A DNA stretch of 64,000 nt from Ancistrus triradiatus. Lineage: Eukaryota > Chordata > Actinopteri > Siluriformes > Loricariidae. The notes under the pieces were generated by a model. It was not told the origin of the DNA, did no database searches, and worked only from the letters and a program-made list of their open reading frames with translations. This document shows positions 23,518 through 36,016 of this stretch, one piece after another; position 1 is the stretch's first letter; each line of letters begins with the position of its first letter. A program made the position numbers and the translations under genes. The stretch covers positions 124,001 to 188,000 of the forward strand of contig JAJAGP010000352.1 in assembly GCA_025084515.1 (NCBI GenBank), read 5' to 3'.

Positions 23518-24560
23518 TACACTTTGGACGTGTCCCAAATCACACACCTTATTCGCTATATAGGTCACGTAAACAGAAACGTCAGGCTGCTGAGGATGTG
23601 TAAACAAAACAAACACTATTCACTATGTAGGCCACAAACACCATAAACAAACATCACACAGTATTCACGTTATAGGCCACTTATCTATCATCAGGCTACA
23701 CAGGGTTCACTACATAGGCTACATAATGTTATTCTGCGTGTCCCGAATCACAGGCTCTATTCACTGTATTAGCCGCATACACACACACCAGGCTTTAAGT
23801 GGAAGATGACACACACATGCTCTGGACATGTCCCAAATCGCCCAGTATTCACCTTATCGGCCACATTGCTATCATTATCAGTTTCCTGTGGACGTGTTCC
23901 AAGTCACATATCCTATTCTCTCTACTGGCCACATAGCCTTCTGTGGATGTGTAACAAAACACAGCCTTGTCACAACGTATGCTCATAAACACTATCATTA
24001 GTCCATTGTGGACATGTCCCAAACCACACAGTATTTGCGTTATAGGCCGTATTATCAAATTATTATTTTTCAGTACACTGGCTACATAAGACCAATATTA
24101 TTCTAATGTGGACGTGTCCCAACTCACACCCCCTATTCCCTGTATTAGCCGTATAAACAAAGTCTACTATGGACGTGTAACAAACACCCTATTTCCCATG
24201 TAGGCCACAAACATCAGTAATAATCTGCTCTGGACGTGTCCCAAACCATACACAGTACTCACTAAGTAGGCTATATAAAAACCATTATCAGTCCATTGTG
24301 GGTATGTCCCAGAGCGCACACCCTGTTCACGATAAAGGCCGGCTAACGACCTTATTGATCCATTGCGGACGTGTCCCAAATCACACACTGCGTTCAGTAC
24401 ATAGGCTACATAAAAGCCATCAGAAACCACCGATCCATAACACAGACTAGTCAATACACAAAGCTTATAAAAACTATCACTGCTCCACTATGGACACGTC
24501 CCAAACCACACCCTATTCACTATAAAGCTCACAAGCACAAACGTCAGTCCTCTCTGGATG
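23518..24560 (+). repeat. Degenerate tandem array, units of ~60-100 bp
   Basis: A unit built from tggacgtgtcccaaa-tcacac, then (t)attcact-(a)tataggc-caca and tataaac-(a)cat-atcagtcc, recurs about a dozen times. Unit starts lie near 23530, 23741, 23829, 23903, 23950, 24015, 24114, 24175, 24237, 24306, 24371 and 24498. Spacing varies and units are diverged, so this is an old minisatellite. No gene; open frames on both strands are chance. Confidence 0.8.
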
Positions 24561-24755
24561 CGTCTCGTACCCAATTCACTCCAACTCTAAAGTATTCCCA
24601 ATTTAGCCGTTATCAGTCCCTACCTTCTTATCAGAGCTACCAGTCAAGAGAAGTCCCTCAACCCAGAGCTTCTCATCTTCATTAGCTTAGTGTTTATTCT
24701 CTGATCACCATCTTATGTCCTCACAGACTCAAATCAATCTGTTCAGAACCGAGAA

Positions 24756-24756
<1 letters not shown>

Positions 24757-24810
<54 letters not shown>
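24757..24810. repeat. (GT)n microsatellite, about 26 units
   Basis: An uninterrupted GT run of about 52 bases. Confidence 0.95.
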
Positions 24811-24812
<2 letters not shown>

Positions 24813-25094
24813 CTCCAGACTCATTTCTGTTTTCCCTAAGGACTCTCAGACCGGTGCGGGATTTCGGGAAGGACACGTTTTATCTAAAACACTGCAGCAC
24901 TCCCTCAGCACAGTCACAAACGAACAAGAGTTAGGAACGTGACCGGAAAGAAGAAACGCCACAAAGCTGAGATGCTACAGGCATGACCGTCCTGCACCGG
25001 AGCAAACAACAAGAGCCTGACTGTATGAAACCAGAACTCACTCAGAATCCATAAGTGAGTCTGCGGAGTTAGAGATGGATTCCTGACTGGATAA

Positions 25095-25850
25095 ACCCCA
25101 AATCAGAACAAGCTGGGACGGTATGGAAAAGGCTAATTTAAATGTTCTTTTATTTTTATATCATTGCAGACAGTATGAACTTCATTTCATTTGTTAATGA
25201 ACATCCATTGCTGCATTTCAGGCCTTCAGCACATTCCAAATAAAGTTGGGACAGGGCAATTTAGGTCTAGTAATGAGGTAAAAAAAAAAAAAAAAAAGTA
25301 AAGATGACCAGAGGATCTCCAGTTTATCAACAAAAGTCAGAAAATGGTTGAAATGTTTAAAAACAATGTTCCTCAAAGAAAGACTGGAAGGGATTTATAT
25401 ATTTCCCCCTCTACAGAGCATAATATAATTAAACCATTCAAGAAATCTGGAGCAATTTCCTAAAAAGCCAAAACTGAAGAGGGGTGATCTCCACTCCCTC
25501 AGACGGCACTGCTTCAAGAACCATCATTCATCAATTGCTGATAGAACCTCATGGACAAGGGGTTCCGTTATCAAACCTTTACCAAGCTCTACAATACAGA
25601 GTTACATTCACAGATACCACTTAAAACGTTACTGTGCTAAAAAGAAGCCTTATGTTATAATCATGTCCAGAAGGGGCGTCGGCTTCTCTGGGCTTCTTTC
25701 ACAGTGGAAATGGGGATTGTGCTCAGACCAAACAGTATTCCAGATCATTTTTGGGAAGAAATGGGATGAAAAAAAAAGGATCATCCAGACTGTTATCAGC
25801 AACAAGTCCAAAAGCCGAGGCATGAACATGTAATATCTGACCCTACAGTC
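25095..25850 (+). mobile_element. Decayed Tc1-like fragment (subfamily 2)
   Basis: Plus-strand copy of the element at 2440-3060. It shares gttgaaatgtttaaaaacaa, gatctccactccctcagacg, gcactgcttcaagaacc, cattcatcaattgctgatag and ggggattgtgctcagacc. It includes an internal poly-A run (25281-25297). The transposase is broken throughout. The left end starts gggacggtatgg, a motif also present in the 53.2 kb copy. Confidence 0.7.
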
Positions 25851-25859
25851 CTTTAAGTC

Positions 25860-26330
25860 CTGTAAGTTACGAGATGGGGCCACCATGGATTGGATTTGTT
25901 TGTCCAGCACATCCCACAGACGCTCGATCAGATTGAGATCTGGTCAATTCAGAAGCCAGGGCAACATGTTCAACTTGAGCTTGGTCATGTTCATCAAAGT
26001 CAGATTTTCCTTCTATGGTGCTTTTTACAATGGAGCATTGCCCAAAGCCCAAATTGAGCAAGAGTGGCAAGGAAAAACTCCCTAAACGGTAAGGAAGAAA
26101 CCTTGGGAGGACCAAGACTTAAAAAGGGAACCATCATCCATTGGTGGCTTAGTAGTTTCGGAACCATTTAGTCCATAAACGTTCATGAAGAACTGTTGCG
26201 TTGTGGCAGGACGCATTAACCAAACAAAAGAGGGGTGCACTTGGTCTGCATCAACATTTAGATAGGTGGTACGTGGCAGGACCCCCGAGTGTCACACTGT
26301 CAGTGGTTCTAGCACAGCGAATCGGTTTAT
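25860..26330. mobile_element. Transposon-derived repeat interrupted by a second repeat
   Basis: The outer element (cgctcgatcagattgagatc to gtgtcacactgtcagtgg) is a fish DNA-transposon-derived repeat. Within it, at about 26005-26150, lies the 'gagtggcaaggaaaaactcc' repeat described at 6190-6410. The outer sequence resumes after 26151 (gaacc-attt...gttcatgaagaactgttgcg, cttggtctgcatcaacattt). The same outer family also appears at 27410-27640. Confidence 0.65.
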
Positions 26331-26479
26331 TAAACTGGTTCATGAGTATTTAACCTCATAAACATAAGATTCAGGACTGGATTCCTGGCAGCATCTGGTA
26401 GATAAACAAAGGCATTTCCTAACGATTTAATCAGAAATGCATTTCAGGTTACACAAAGCCATTATGTGGGGTTTTAATA

Positions 26480-26770
26480 CGGTAACACGATCACAGCGCG
26501 AGTCAGACGTCGCTGACTGGAATGAAATAAAGTATGAAATGTTGTTTTGTTCCTTTATAATGATGTTGGTGTAATTAGCAGTGGCGGCAAATCGAGCGCA
26601 ACAGGGAAAGTCGTTAATTACACGGCTTTCGGTTTATCAGCACGTCCCGTCTTTGAACCCTTTCCACCCGTTAGATAAACACGTTCTGCGACTCCGAGAT
26701 GATGCATTTAGCTAAGCCTGTGCTAAATAATTATCTTGATTAACCTTAATGGCTCTTAGCCTACAGTGCT
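26480..26770. promoter_or_regulatory. Repeat-free block rich in TAAT motifs, possible conserved enhancer
   Basis: A 290-bp unique-looking stretch contains several homeodomain-type cores (gtgtaattagc, gttaattacac, ctaaataattatc, gattaaccttaatgg) plus a gata-like agataa, with no open frame and no recognisable transposon. This texture is typical of vertebrate conserved non-coding elements, but conservation cannot be tested here. Confidence 0.25.
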
Positions 26771-26932
26771 GATTAGAGTAAAGAAGTACAGGCACTAATC
26801 AGAGCTTGGCTGGAGAGATCGTCACAAGCTGTGGCATCAAAAAAACGGGCATGACCCGGGCAAATGCTGCTTCAGATACTCAAGTGATGGCACGTGTCCA
26901 CATGGTTTGCATTCAAATAATTGTTATAATAA

Positions 26933-26969
26933 TAATAACAACAATAATAATAATAATAATAATAATAAA
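26933..26969. repeat. (AAT)n microsatellite, imperfect
   Basis: A run of aat/aac triplets followed by a short A-rich duplication (aaccaataaaa repeated). Confidence 0.9.
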
Positions 26970-27409
26970 AAACCAATAAAACCAATAAAATTTAAAACCA
27001 ATAAAATTTAAAAACCAAATACAGTCTTGGGCCACCATTAGATTTATTTTTTTAGCAAAGCTATAATGTCCATATATAACATTATTGACACCCTACAGAA
27101 TTCAAAACTTGGATTCATCACCCCATAATCCCCTTTTCCACTGATCTTTATTCCAATCTTTATGAACACCAAAAGCACAAAGTAAATATATACAGACTCC
27201 ACACTTCCTCCACTGAGACTGACAGTAAGAGTCCATGTCTCTAAGATCAAGAAGTAGGCCTATAATGACCACACCTTCACCCACCTTAGCAGGTACACAG
27301 GCCACACCCCCTTCAAAACAGTGATGTGTACAGAAGCCACACCTCCTCCCATTACACTGACAGGTATACAAGCTGTCTCTTAACAGAGACTGATCCATAA
27401 CGATGATTA

Positions 27410-27640
27410 GGTCAGTGATACATGTCAAAATTTCGGCCACATGAAGGTCCGAAACCAGGGAGTGCCAGGAGAACATTACCCAGAGCATCACACTCCCTCC
27501 ATTGGCTTATCTTCCACAATGCATCCTGGTGCCAGCATTTCCCCGGGTAAATGGTGCACAGAAAGGTCCAGTTCTGACACTCTTGTGCCAAGTGGAAGCT
27601 CTTTCTTCGATGGACAGGGGTTGGTTTGGTGGGGCAGCAC
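27410..27640. repeat. Transposon-derived repeat fragment
   Basis: The motifs agaacattacccagagcatc, acactccctccattggctt, atgcatcctggtgcca and gatggacaggggtt, in that order, belong to the same fish transposon-derived repeat family as 25860-26330, further along its sequence. The open frames crossing it are not genes. Confidence 0.65.
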
Positions 27641-27699
27641 CATACTAACATGTTTTACCCCCGCTTATCCTTGTCAGGATCACAAGATGAGGGTCTGTA

Positions 27700-29114
27700 G
27701 TCTAACCTGGACCCCTTTAGAAGTTTCTGTATTTCTGCATCAAATGACCTAAAACATCATCAGATTTTTCACACAAGTCCTAAAAGTAGATAAAGAGAAA
27801 CCCAGTTTACACAAATGAGACAAAAATATGATACTTGGTCATTTATTTATTGAGGAAAATAATCCAATATTACATATTAGTGAGTGGCAAAAGTATGTGA
27901 CTGGTTTGGAGGAATTTTAGCCCATTCCTCCGTACAGAACAGCTTCAGCTCTGGGATGTTGGTGGGTTTCCTCACATTAGCTGCTCTCACTTCATGTCCT
28001 TCCACAACATTTCCATTGGATTAAGGTCAGGCCTTTGACTTGGCCATTCCAGAACATGAACTTTATTCTTCTTAACCATTCTTTGGTAGAACACCATGCT
28101 GCATGACCCACCTTCTCTTGAGATTCAGTTCATGGACAGATGTCCTGATATTTTCCTTTAGAATTCTCTGATATATCATTCAGAAATTCATTGTTCCATC
28201 AGTGATGGCAAGCCATCCTGGTGCCAGATGCAGCAAAACAGGCCCAAACCATGATGCTACCACCACCATGTTTCACAGATGGGAATAAGGTTCTTATGCT
28301 GGAATGCAGTGTTTTCCCTTCTCCAAACATAACGCTTTTTCTTTTAAACCAAAAAGTTCTATTTTGGTCTCATCCATCCACAAAACATTCTTCCATGGCC
28401 TTCTGGCTCGTGATCTTTAGCAAACTGCAGACGAGCAGCAATGTTCTTTTTGGAGAGCAGTGGCTTTCTCCTTGCAACCCTGCCATGCCATGCACACCAT
28501 TGTTGTTCAGTGTTCTTCTGATGGTGGACTCATGAACATTAACATTAGCCAATGTGAGAGAGGCCACATTGTTAGCCACTCCTGGGGAGGGTAACAATGG
28601 TCTGGAATTTCCTCCATTTGTACACAATCTGTCTGACTGGGGATTGGTGGAGTCCAAACTCTTTAGAGATGGTTTGTAACCTTTTCCAGCCTGATGAGCA
28701 TCAACAACTCTTTCTCTGAGCTCCTCAGAAATCTCCTTTGTTCGTACCATGATACACTTCCACAAACATGTGTTATGAAGAGCAGACTTTGATAGATCCC
28801 TGTTCTTTAAATAAAACAGGGTGCCCACTCACACCTGATTGGCATCCCATTGATTGAAACACCTGACTCTAATTTCACCTTCAAATTAACTGCTATCCTA
28901 GAGGTTCACATACTTTTGCTGCTCAGTAATATGAAATATTGGATCATTTTCCTAAATAAATAAATAACCAAGTATAATATTTTGGTCTCATTTGTATAAC
29001 TGGGTTCTCTTTATCTGCTTTTAGGACTTGTGTGAAAATCTGATGATGTTTTAGGTCATATTTATGCAGAAATATAGAACATTCTAAAGGGTTCACAAAC
29101 TTTCAAGCACCACT
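27700..29114 (-). mobile_element. Tc1/mariner element, broken transposase (subfamily 3)
   Basis: The right end is complete (gcaccactg then TA at 29115); the left end is truncated near 27700. About 200 bp of inverted repeat is shared between the ends, including aaacatcatcagattttt and gaaaatctgatgatgtttt. The transposase is on the minus strand, starting near 28750 (MVRTKEISEELRERVVDAHQ, then AGKGYK), and fragments follow in shifted frames. Related copies lie at 43640-43980, 46042-47349, 50220-50930 and 62352-63398. Confidence 0.85.
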
Positions 29115-29849
29115 GTACATGAAAGAAGCTCTGCTGCAACAGCATCTAGATCACAGTGCGCAACTTGGTTTTGACCAGGAGATGCAGCCACTGTGCAGCA
29201 CGTTGAAGAGCTTTGAGTAATGTCAGCTCTCACATCATTAAAACAACAATTAAGACATTTTCATAGATGATACCCATCATACACTCCTACTTTTACATAC
29301 CTGCTTATTCTAATTTAGGCTGGAGGTGGCTGGGCACCAACACAGGTCATCAAACCTGGATCAATGCCAGTCCAGCAGATCTCACCGTGTCACACAGTCA
29401 CAGGGAGAACATGCAAAGTCACTGATGGAGTCTGTGTGGCAACCACAGTAACCATTTATGCCACCGCTCCAGCCCTTCCCCTTAAAATGAAAATCACAAC
29501 TAATTTTTAAATGTTGGCTCACCAAACCTGTCAAAACTGCATTTTGTTCGAATAAGTAACGCCCTGGCATGCTTCAGAATTCACAGCACATTCTTTCCTC
29601 TCCTGTCTAACTGGAGAACAGTTCTGGGAGTTCCACACAATGCTTTTTGTCAACCAAGCATGGAGCCTGTTAGTAGGAAAGGAGTTTGAAGACTGCGTGC
29701 TGTCGTCAGAGTGTTTTTGAGCTCCGGTGGAAGTGGAACAGACAGTCCTGAGGGAACCAGTGCTAAATGAAGCCGCTACAGAAAGAGGAAGGCTTTAATG
29801 ATTGTCTTCTAAAACAGGACAGGGACGCCGGTCCGGCCACAGATGGGGT

Positions 29850-30180
29850 GTTGGGTCTTCATGATTCACCCGTTTGCTTATTAAAGGCTGGCTGATTAGT
29901 AATGACCCAATTTCCTGCGATTCAAGTCGTTAAAACATGAAATCAGCGCCGTGCATCTGTGAGCCTGCTCACTTTCACTTTTACTTGCTTATTTCTTTTA
30001 ATTCGCATTTCTCCAATCCCACTTCGAAGAGCAGAAGTCTTTAAGAAGTCAAGCACCGAGAGCTGGGCTCCTGCAGTAATTGCTCCCATGCATGGCCACA
30101 ATTTTCTCAAGAAAGACCCGACCTCTCTGCACTCAGGGATCAATTTTATTCTTATCGTGCTTCGTCTGTAAGGTGAGGGG
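29850..30180. promoter_or_regulatory. Repeat-free intergenic block, possible conserved element
   Basis: Unique-looking sequence with scattered homeodomain-like and other short motifs (gctgattagtaatgaccc, gcagtaattgctcccatgc). It contains open frames on both strands (29943-30143 and 29959-30171), but they cross the same bases and look like nothing known. A regulatory role is only a guess. Confidence 0.15.
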
Positions 30181-31089
30181 CTTCCGCTTCACGCGGGAAC
30201 ATCCTTGAATGTAATTTTTAAGAGACTGTGCTCTTTGAAGAGCTTCTCAGAGCTGAGGGTGATTACTCCAAGTCTCTGCTTCTATCGGCCTTCCTCTCTC
30301 TCTCTCGTCCTCTCTTGCTCGCTCTCACACTCGGTGCAGGAAATCAATCCGTTTCGGAAAATACACAGCATCCTGTATTGTGTGGAGAGTTCCGTAACAC
30401 ACACACTGTACTCGGAAACATAATTAGCCAGAAGGCCTACTAGATCTTTTTTTTCCCCCTCACGTTTCGTCTCCTGATTAGCATCACAGCAGGGTCCTGT
30501 CCAGGACCATACGGAGCGCAGAGGTGTTCCTATACTATAACAGCATTTAGAGGGGCACAGCTGAGCCCTAAAATAAGCCTGTTATATGACTAGATATGTA
30601 TTTGCAAATAGGTGCACAAAGCACTGAACTGAAAGCTTTTGGAAAGATGCCAGGGCATTGTGGGAAATGTAGTGCCTGTAGCAAATTAAGGACAGTATTT
30701 CATCATGTGTATATAAAGATATAAAGCTATTATTTATAGAGTGCTTCCCAAATCCTAATCCCTAAGGTTCAACTTTGGAAAATAACACCTCGTTACAGTT
30801 TTGTGTGAATGAAATGAGGAACGCTACAGCCTTAAACAGCAACTTCATCCTCAGTGTAACCACATACAGTTCCATACCAGACACCCCTGCTACAGCGGAG
30901 TAAAAAGGGGTATTAAGCTCTTATTCTCAGACTATATTTTATTTAGCATGAGAAATAAACCCTAGAAACAAACTACAAAGCACTTTCCCATTTAGATTGA
31001 ACTTTTAAGTTGATTAGAGAATTTAGGAACTTGCAAGCAGTAATTTGACACAGATCAGATTCTCTTAGTCATTCATTAATACTTGAAAG

Positions 31090-32050
31090 ACAAGAGAATG
31101 CACCATTCAAATAAGAGAAGTGTGCTGACCTCCATAAGTCAGAAAATGGATAGAAAAAATAGCTACTCGCCTGAAAACGTTCAGATCTACAGTTAGAGCA
31201 ATAGCTATATAGTTCCAGTCAACTGGCACCGTGACAAACTTGCCTGGAAGAGAACCGAAGTTTATTTTGTCCTCACACACAGTTAGGAGAGCCAAGTGAT
31301 TTAACAGAAAAAAGCCTTTCCTGTCATCTAATCCCAAATGTAAACAGCAGGACATTGCTAAACACTACTGGGACTTTGACTTGAACCGTGTTCTATGTTC
31401 AAAGCCTTTTGGTAACAAATACGCAAAGTGTTATTGGTGTAAAAATAAGAATCACTACACTGAAAGAACCCTGAAGCCCACTGTTAAGTATGGTGGAGGA
31501 TCAGTAATGTTACATGGCACCACGGACCACGAAATACCAGCTAAATCTGTCTGGCCCTGGTAAAAATGGGTAGTCAGTGGATCTACCAGCAGGACGATGA
31601 TCCAAAACATGACCAGATCAACATAATGGTTTAGTGACACAAACTCAAGCTTCTGCCACGAACATCTCAGTCCCCTGATCGAAAGCCCACAGGAAACCTG
31701 TAGGGGGAGCTAAAGAGAGGGTACAAGAGAGGAATGAAGACCCTAGAGCATCTGTAGAGATTCTGTAAAGAGGAACAGTCTCCAGTTCCCTGCTCTGTAT
31801 CTGCAACCTTAGCTCTTATAGGATAGAAGAGGTGCCGTTTTATTGGTAAAAGGGAGGTTTTACAAAGGATTCAATGCAGGGGACAAGAATTTGAGGATGT
31901 GTATAACCTTTATACAGATGTCTGGTTGTTAAGGAAGTGCACTGCTGAACCCTGGTGTTCGTATCAGACATTACCGACTGTAGCTGCAGGTCACCGCTCA
32001 AAATGTGAATGGGATTGCATTTAAGTTTTATTTTATGGGAAACCACGCCT
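31090..32050 (+). mobile_element. Very decayed Tc1-like element
   Basis: Plus-strand reading gives LKPTVKYGGGSVMLHG (31470-31520), matching the conserved PTVKHGGGSVMVWG block of Tc1 transposases. Further on come QDDDPKH and a degenerate SQSPD stretch, in the right order for the DDE domain. Stops and shifts occur throughout. No terminal repeats were located. Confidence 0.7.
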
Positions 32051-32399
32051 ACCTATGGCACATCTCAGCCATATTACACAGATTTAGGGCTACAGGTTTG
32101 CAGATTTTTGATCGGTGTTGATTGGTTTTGACAGTTCGAAAAGTCAGACACTTAAAAGGCAGGTTTTTGTCTTAAACCTGTGCCATTCTGAGCGCTCACA
32201 GATCAAATAATAATGTAAAGCTCTGGGATATGTTAGACGGTAAGTGTCTGATAGCAACAGCCGGCTCTTGTAGTCATGTTGGATTTGGAAGAAGTGTGCA
32301 GGAGTAAAGCCCTAATGTAACATGACTGGAAGGATCTATCCTCAATCCATACAGTCTAGGAAGGTTTGTAAGAGGAAGGACCTTCTTTATATACATAAA

Positions 32400-32835
32400 G
32401 TATTCAGAAAAAGTATTAGGCCACCATTAGATTAGATATGCCACTTTTTAGCAGTGGTATAATGACCATATAATTATTTTTAGTCTCTATTAGAATAAAA
32501 CCAGAACAAACAGGTATGCACTATAAAATAATATAAAGTGTAGTGGTAAGTAATTAGTGTTTCCTCCCCTTACTCTTGAGCAATAGAAGCATTTGGGAGG
32601 TTCGTCAGGATGCAAAGTTGAAACCTGTACAGTCTGAAGAAGCTTGATCAGGAATGCTTTTTGGAAGAGGAACAGCTAACAAACCACTTATTCAGAAGAG
32701 GAACAGGGTGAAAAGGCTAAGATTGGAATAAAGATGATTTGCAGTTTTTGGGTCCGTGTTATATGGTCATTATACACCACTGCTAAAACAACAAATCTAA
32801 TGGTGGCCTAAGACTTTTGCATAATTACAATACAC
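32400..32835. mobile_element. Short inverted-repeat element, probably non-autonomous
   Basis: The ends mirror each other: attaggccaccattagatta with agcagtggtataatgacc near 32420-32470, and ggtcattatacaccactgct with aatctaatggtggcctaa near 32765-32810. The element is about 430 bp with no transposase. A relative of its left end and interior lies at 27025-27160 (gggccaccattagattta, tattccaatcttta). Confidence 0.75.
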
Positions 32836-33032
32836 ACAATTATAAGAGACAACGGACTGAATTCAAACTTACATCTGCAAACAATATGACCACCAAAACG
32901 AGGTTACCGCTTCTCTTTTCCACTGAGTTCAATCCATCAGCACACTTTAATATTTAATAATTTAAAGGTTTAATATTAACCTTTTCCTTGCAGTCTGTCT
33001 CGTGTCGGTTTCCTTTCCTCAGCGTCTCTCTC

Positions 33033-33075
33033 TTATTTATTTATTTATTGTTTGTTTGTTTGTTTGTTTGTTTGT

Positions 33076-33110
<35 letters not shown>

Positions 33111-33113
33111 TTT
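33033..33113. repeat. (TTTA)n and (GTTT)n tetranucleotide array
   Basis: Alternating blocks: ttta units, about six gttt units, then ttta units again. A separate ataat pentamer run lies at 33397-33421. Confidence 0.95.
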
Positions 33114-33819
33114 TTCGTGGATGTGGCTTGAGCAGGTTTTGGTAACGTCCAGGCTGGTGGTTCTTTGTTAGGGTAAAGCCTTTGGAACGCCTTAAGTAGC
33201 TTACCTAACAGGTGAAACCAATTTAGCGTCAATTAGTGCTTCCTCTGACGCTTTCGCTCAGAGCGGTACTAAGACACTAGCGCGTGCTTGCTGCCATCTA
33301 GTGGCGAGGCACCACCCTCACAAATGCCGTACCGGTACAAGAATTTGATCCGAAATGGTAAGACCAAGCCCTTATTCAAATGTACATATGTCAAAATATA
33401 ATATAATATAATATAATATAATCGTTTTTTACAATAATGGCTAATAGTGTATTGTAATGGCAGACATAAGGGATTACAACCATAATCATAACAGCATTGA
33501 TATATGAAGATAAGTCCGAATATTGTGAGCAAAGTTTAGGAAATTGTTGTTTTTTTTTTTAGTCTGTACTTTAGGATTAGACTGTTGTGATGTCACTATT
33601 TTGTCTTAACCATCGATATTTTGTCCTCACCTCCGTGTCACCTGCTCTTCCTGCCTTGTCATCAGCATCCGTGGGTTCATGTGAGCTTTTTAATAAATAT
33701 AACATAAATACATTAATGTTCAATGAATAATGTGTCTAATAAACTTTCCATGTAACGTAGCTACAATAATGAACATTGATGATGGTTGATTGTTTAGCAC
33801 TCGTAAAATCAACCTGTTC

Positions 33820-34030
33820 AAGTCAGGAGCATTGTCTCAAAGCAACTTTACAAGTTTAGATTATCTCCTAATAACTACGTCCAATCCCCAATTGAGCAAG
33901 CCTAGGGCGACAGTGGCAAGGAAAAACTCCCTGAGTGTAATAGGAAGAAACCTTGGGAGGACCAAGACTCAAAAAGGGACCCAACCTCCTTGGGCGGCGT
34001 AGATGATAAATCTAAGAGCGAAACTAAAGT
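33820..34030 (+). repeat. Dispersed repeat with 'gcgacagtggcaaggaaa' core
   Basis: One of the best-preserved copies of the repeat described at 6190-6410: agcattgtctcaaagcaac, gcaagcctagggcgacagtg, aagaaaccttgggaggacca and gactcaaaaagggaccc occur in order. 34031-35750 holds nothing else recognisable. Confidence 0.75.
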
Positions 34031-35759
34031 CATGGAGTCATAGTTTGAATAGAATGTGAAGTATGCACATCAGCATTAAGTGGCCCGGGTATGGTGGGCT
34101 GGAGCTGATGACGGAAGCAGCTTGAATGAAGCAGCAGTGGATGAACATCATGTGTGGGGCTGGAACTGCCGGAACACAGCTCGGAGAGAAAACAGAAAAT
34201 GCAATTAGTTATTGATTAAGAGCACAGTGTCTATTAACAACCTGTTGTCACTGATAATGCTTGTTTCTGCTTTATGCAATTACTGACACCTTTAAGCAAA
34301 ATATTATTTATTTTTACAATTACAGCTCCAGCACAAAATGACGTACTGATGTTACTTTTTCACGCAAGAGCTGTTAGAAAGAGGTGGTATGGTGTTACAA
34401 CAATAATTGTACCATCAACAACTAACAGGAACACTGATGCGTGGAATATGTTCATTTATATTATTTACATCAATATATTTTGGGGGAAATTTTGAACATA
34501 TCTGAATATTGGGCCATTTGTGCTTTTGCTTCCCATGTCACATATTTTGGCAGCAAAACTGCCCAAATATTTTGCAAGCTTTCAGAGGCATGCGTCCAGT
34601 CAGAGCCAGTGACGAGCCACGTATTTGTTATTGAGTAATGAGGCAGAGAGAACCCAGCAGTGACCCTATCACTGATCTATTAGTAGTGGACCAGAGAAAA
34701 AAATTGTGTTAAAAATATTGATCTGGAAATTAATTCCGTCAACGCAGTTCAGCGTAGAGGGGATTCCATTTGTGAGTCATTCCCCAGGACATTACATTTA
34801 CAGATAATGAATAGAATGAACTGTAAGAAACGTTTTATTATTAAGCAAAGTGTCCTGTACAATGACGCAATTCCAAATTTAAGGTATAGAATTTAAAACA
34901 TTTCCAATAAATGACCTACAACACTGAAAAATAGCATTTGTTAGCTGTTCCTGGTCTCTGTAACATTATACTTTACGATTAAATATAATGATTAAAATCC
35001 TTCAGAAAGTTTTTGTTTGTTTGTTTTGCATTGTTGGGTCACTCCATATCACAACATATGGGTGGCTAGAGCTCCTTTAAAACTCCTGTAGCTACAATGA
35101 TTCCTCTTTGTTGAGGAACTGAGTAAAATCCCGTTTACAATAATGTTTATTTGTTTCTATAGTTATTCATTAACCTGATTCTAATGAATATAAATAACCA
35201 GTGAGCTTTACGTAAATCTTATATGATGTGTTTTTGTTTTTAATAACTCGAACATCACGATCTAAATAGTAAATAACGACGTTATCGCGAGATTACGTGA
35301 AAAAGCTGCCGTGTCCTGGCAACGGGAGCAGCAAAACAATAACACTGCGTTCTGTGTGGAGCTTTATCACCGATTATAACGTTTTCTTTCTTGATTTTAG
35401 GAAAACTACAGCGGTTTGGATTCAGTACATGATAACAGAAGTGTCTCGTTTATGTAAAAAAGGACAAGGTTATATACATAGAACAAATAAGCACGAATAA
35501 CACAGATTCCTTCGGCTAGGTTTGGTCGCTATGGTAAGAGAGAAACGGGTTGTGTCCCAAATGACACAATGTTCCCTATAACTTAGACGTTACAAAGTGT
35601 TTTGTGATGACTCGGTACAAGGTAGAATACTTTATTTGGACAGCGCAGTTTATTTAGTGAATTTGTTGTATATAGTAAGGCATTCAGACTTGATTTAAAC
35701 AACGCAGAGCTTACTAAATAGTGCACTTTCTATGAAGAAGCTGTGATTTGTGACGCGCC

Positions 35760-35830
35760 CGCGTCTGTATTGGCGTCAAAGAAGCGAGCTGCCTGTTCTG
35801 CGCATGCGCACAGACCGGGCACTGCAGGAC
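35760..35830 (+). promoter_or_regulatory. ankrd9: Probable ankrd9 promoter: inverted CCAAT box and NRF1 site
   Basis: A short GC-rich stretch 200-250 bp before the ankrd9 ATG carries ATTGG (35769-35773, an inverted CCAAT box for NF-Y) and the palindrome TGCGCATGCGCA (35799-35810), a perfect match to the NRF1 consensus. This pairing at this spacing is usual for TATA-less vertebrate promoters. The start site itself cannot be placed. Confidence 0.55.
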
Positions 35831-36016
35831 CATCATTATTATAGTGACAGCCGGTGCTGAATGCCGATGCAGCAGCCGGTCAGGATGAAATAAGACTTCC
35901 TGCATGGAAAGTCTCATTCATTCAGGTTTAATTAGCTGTTTAATTATTTATAAGGCAAATAAAACGTGACCTTTAGGAATGACAGGGTGAATGTGGGTAT
36001 AGTGCACCAGTAATAG

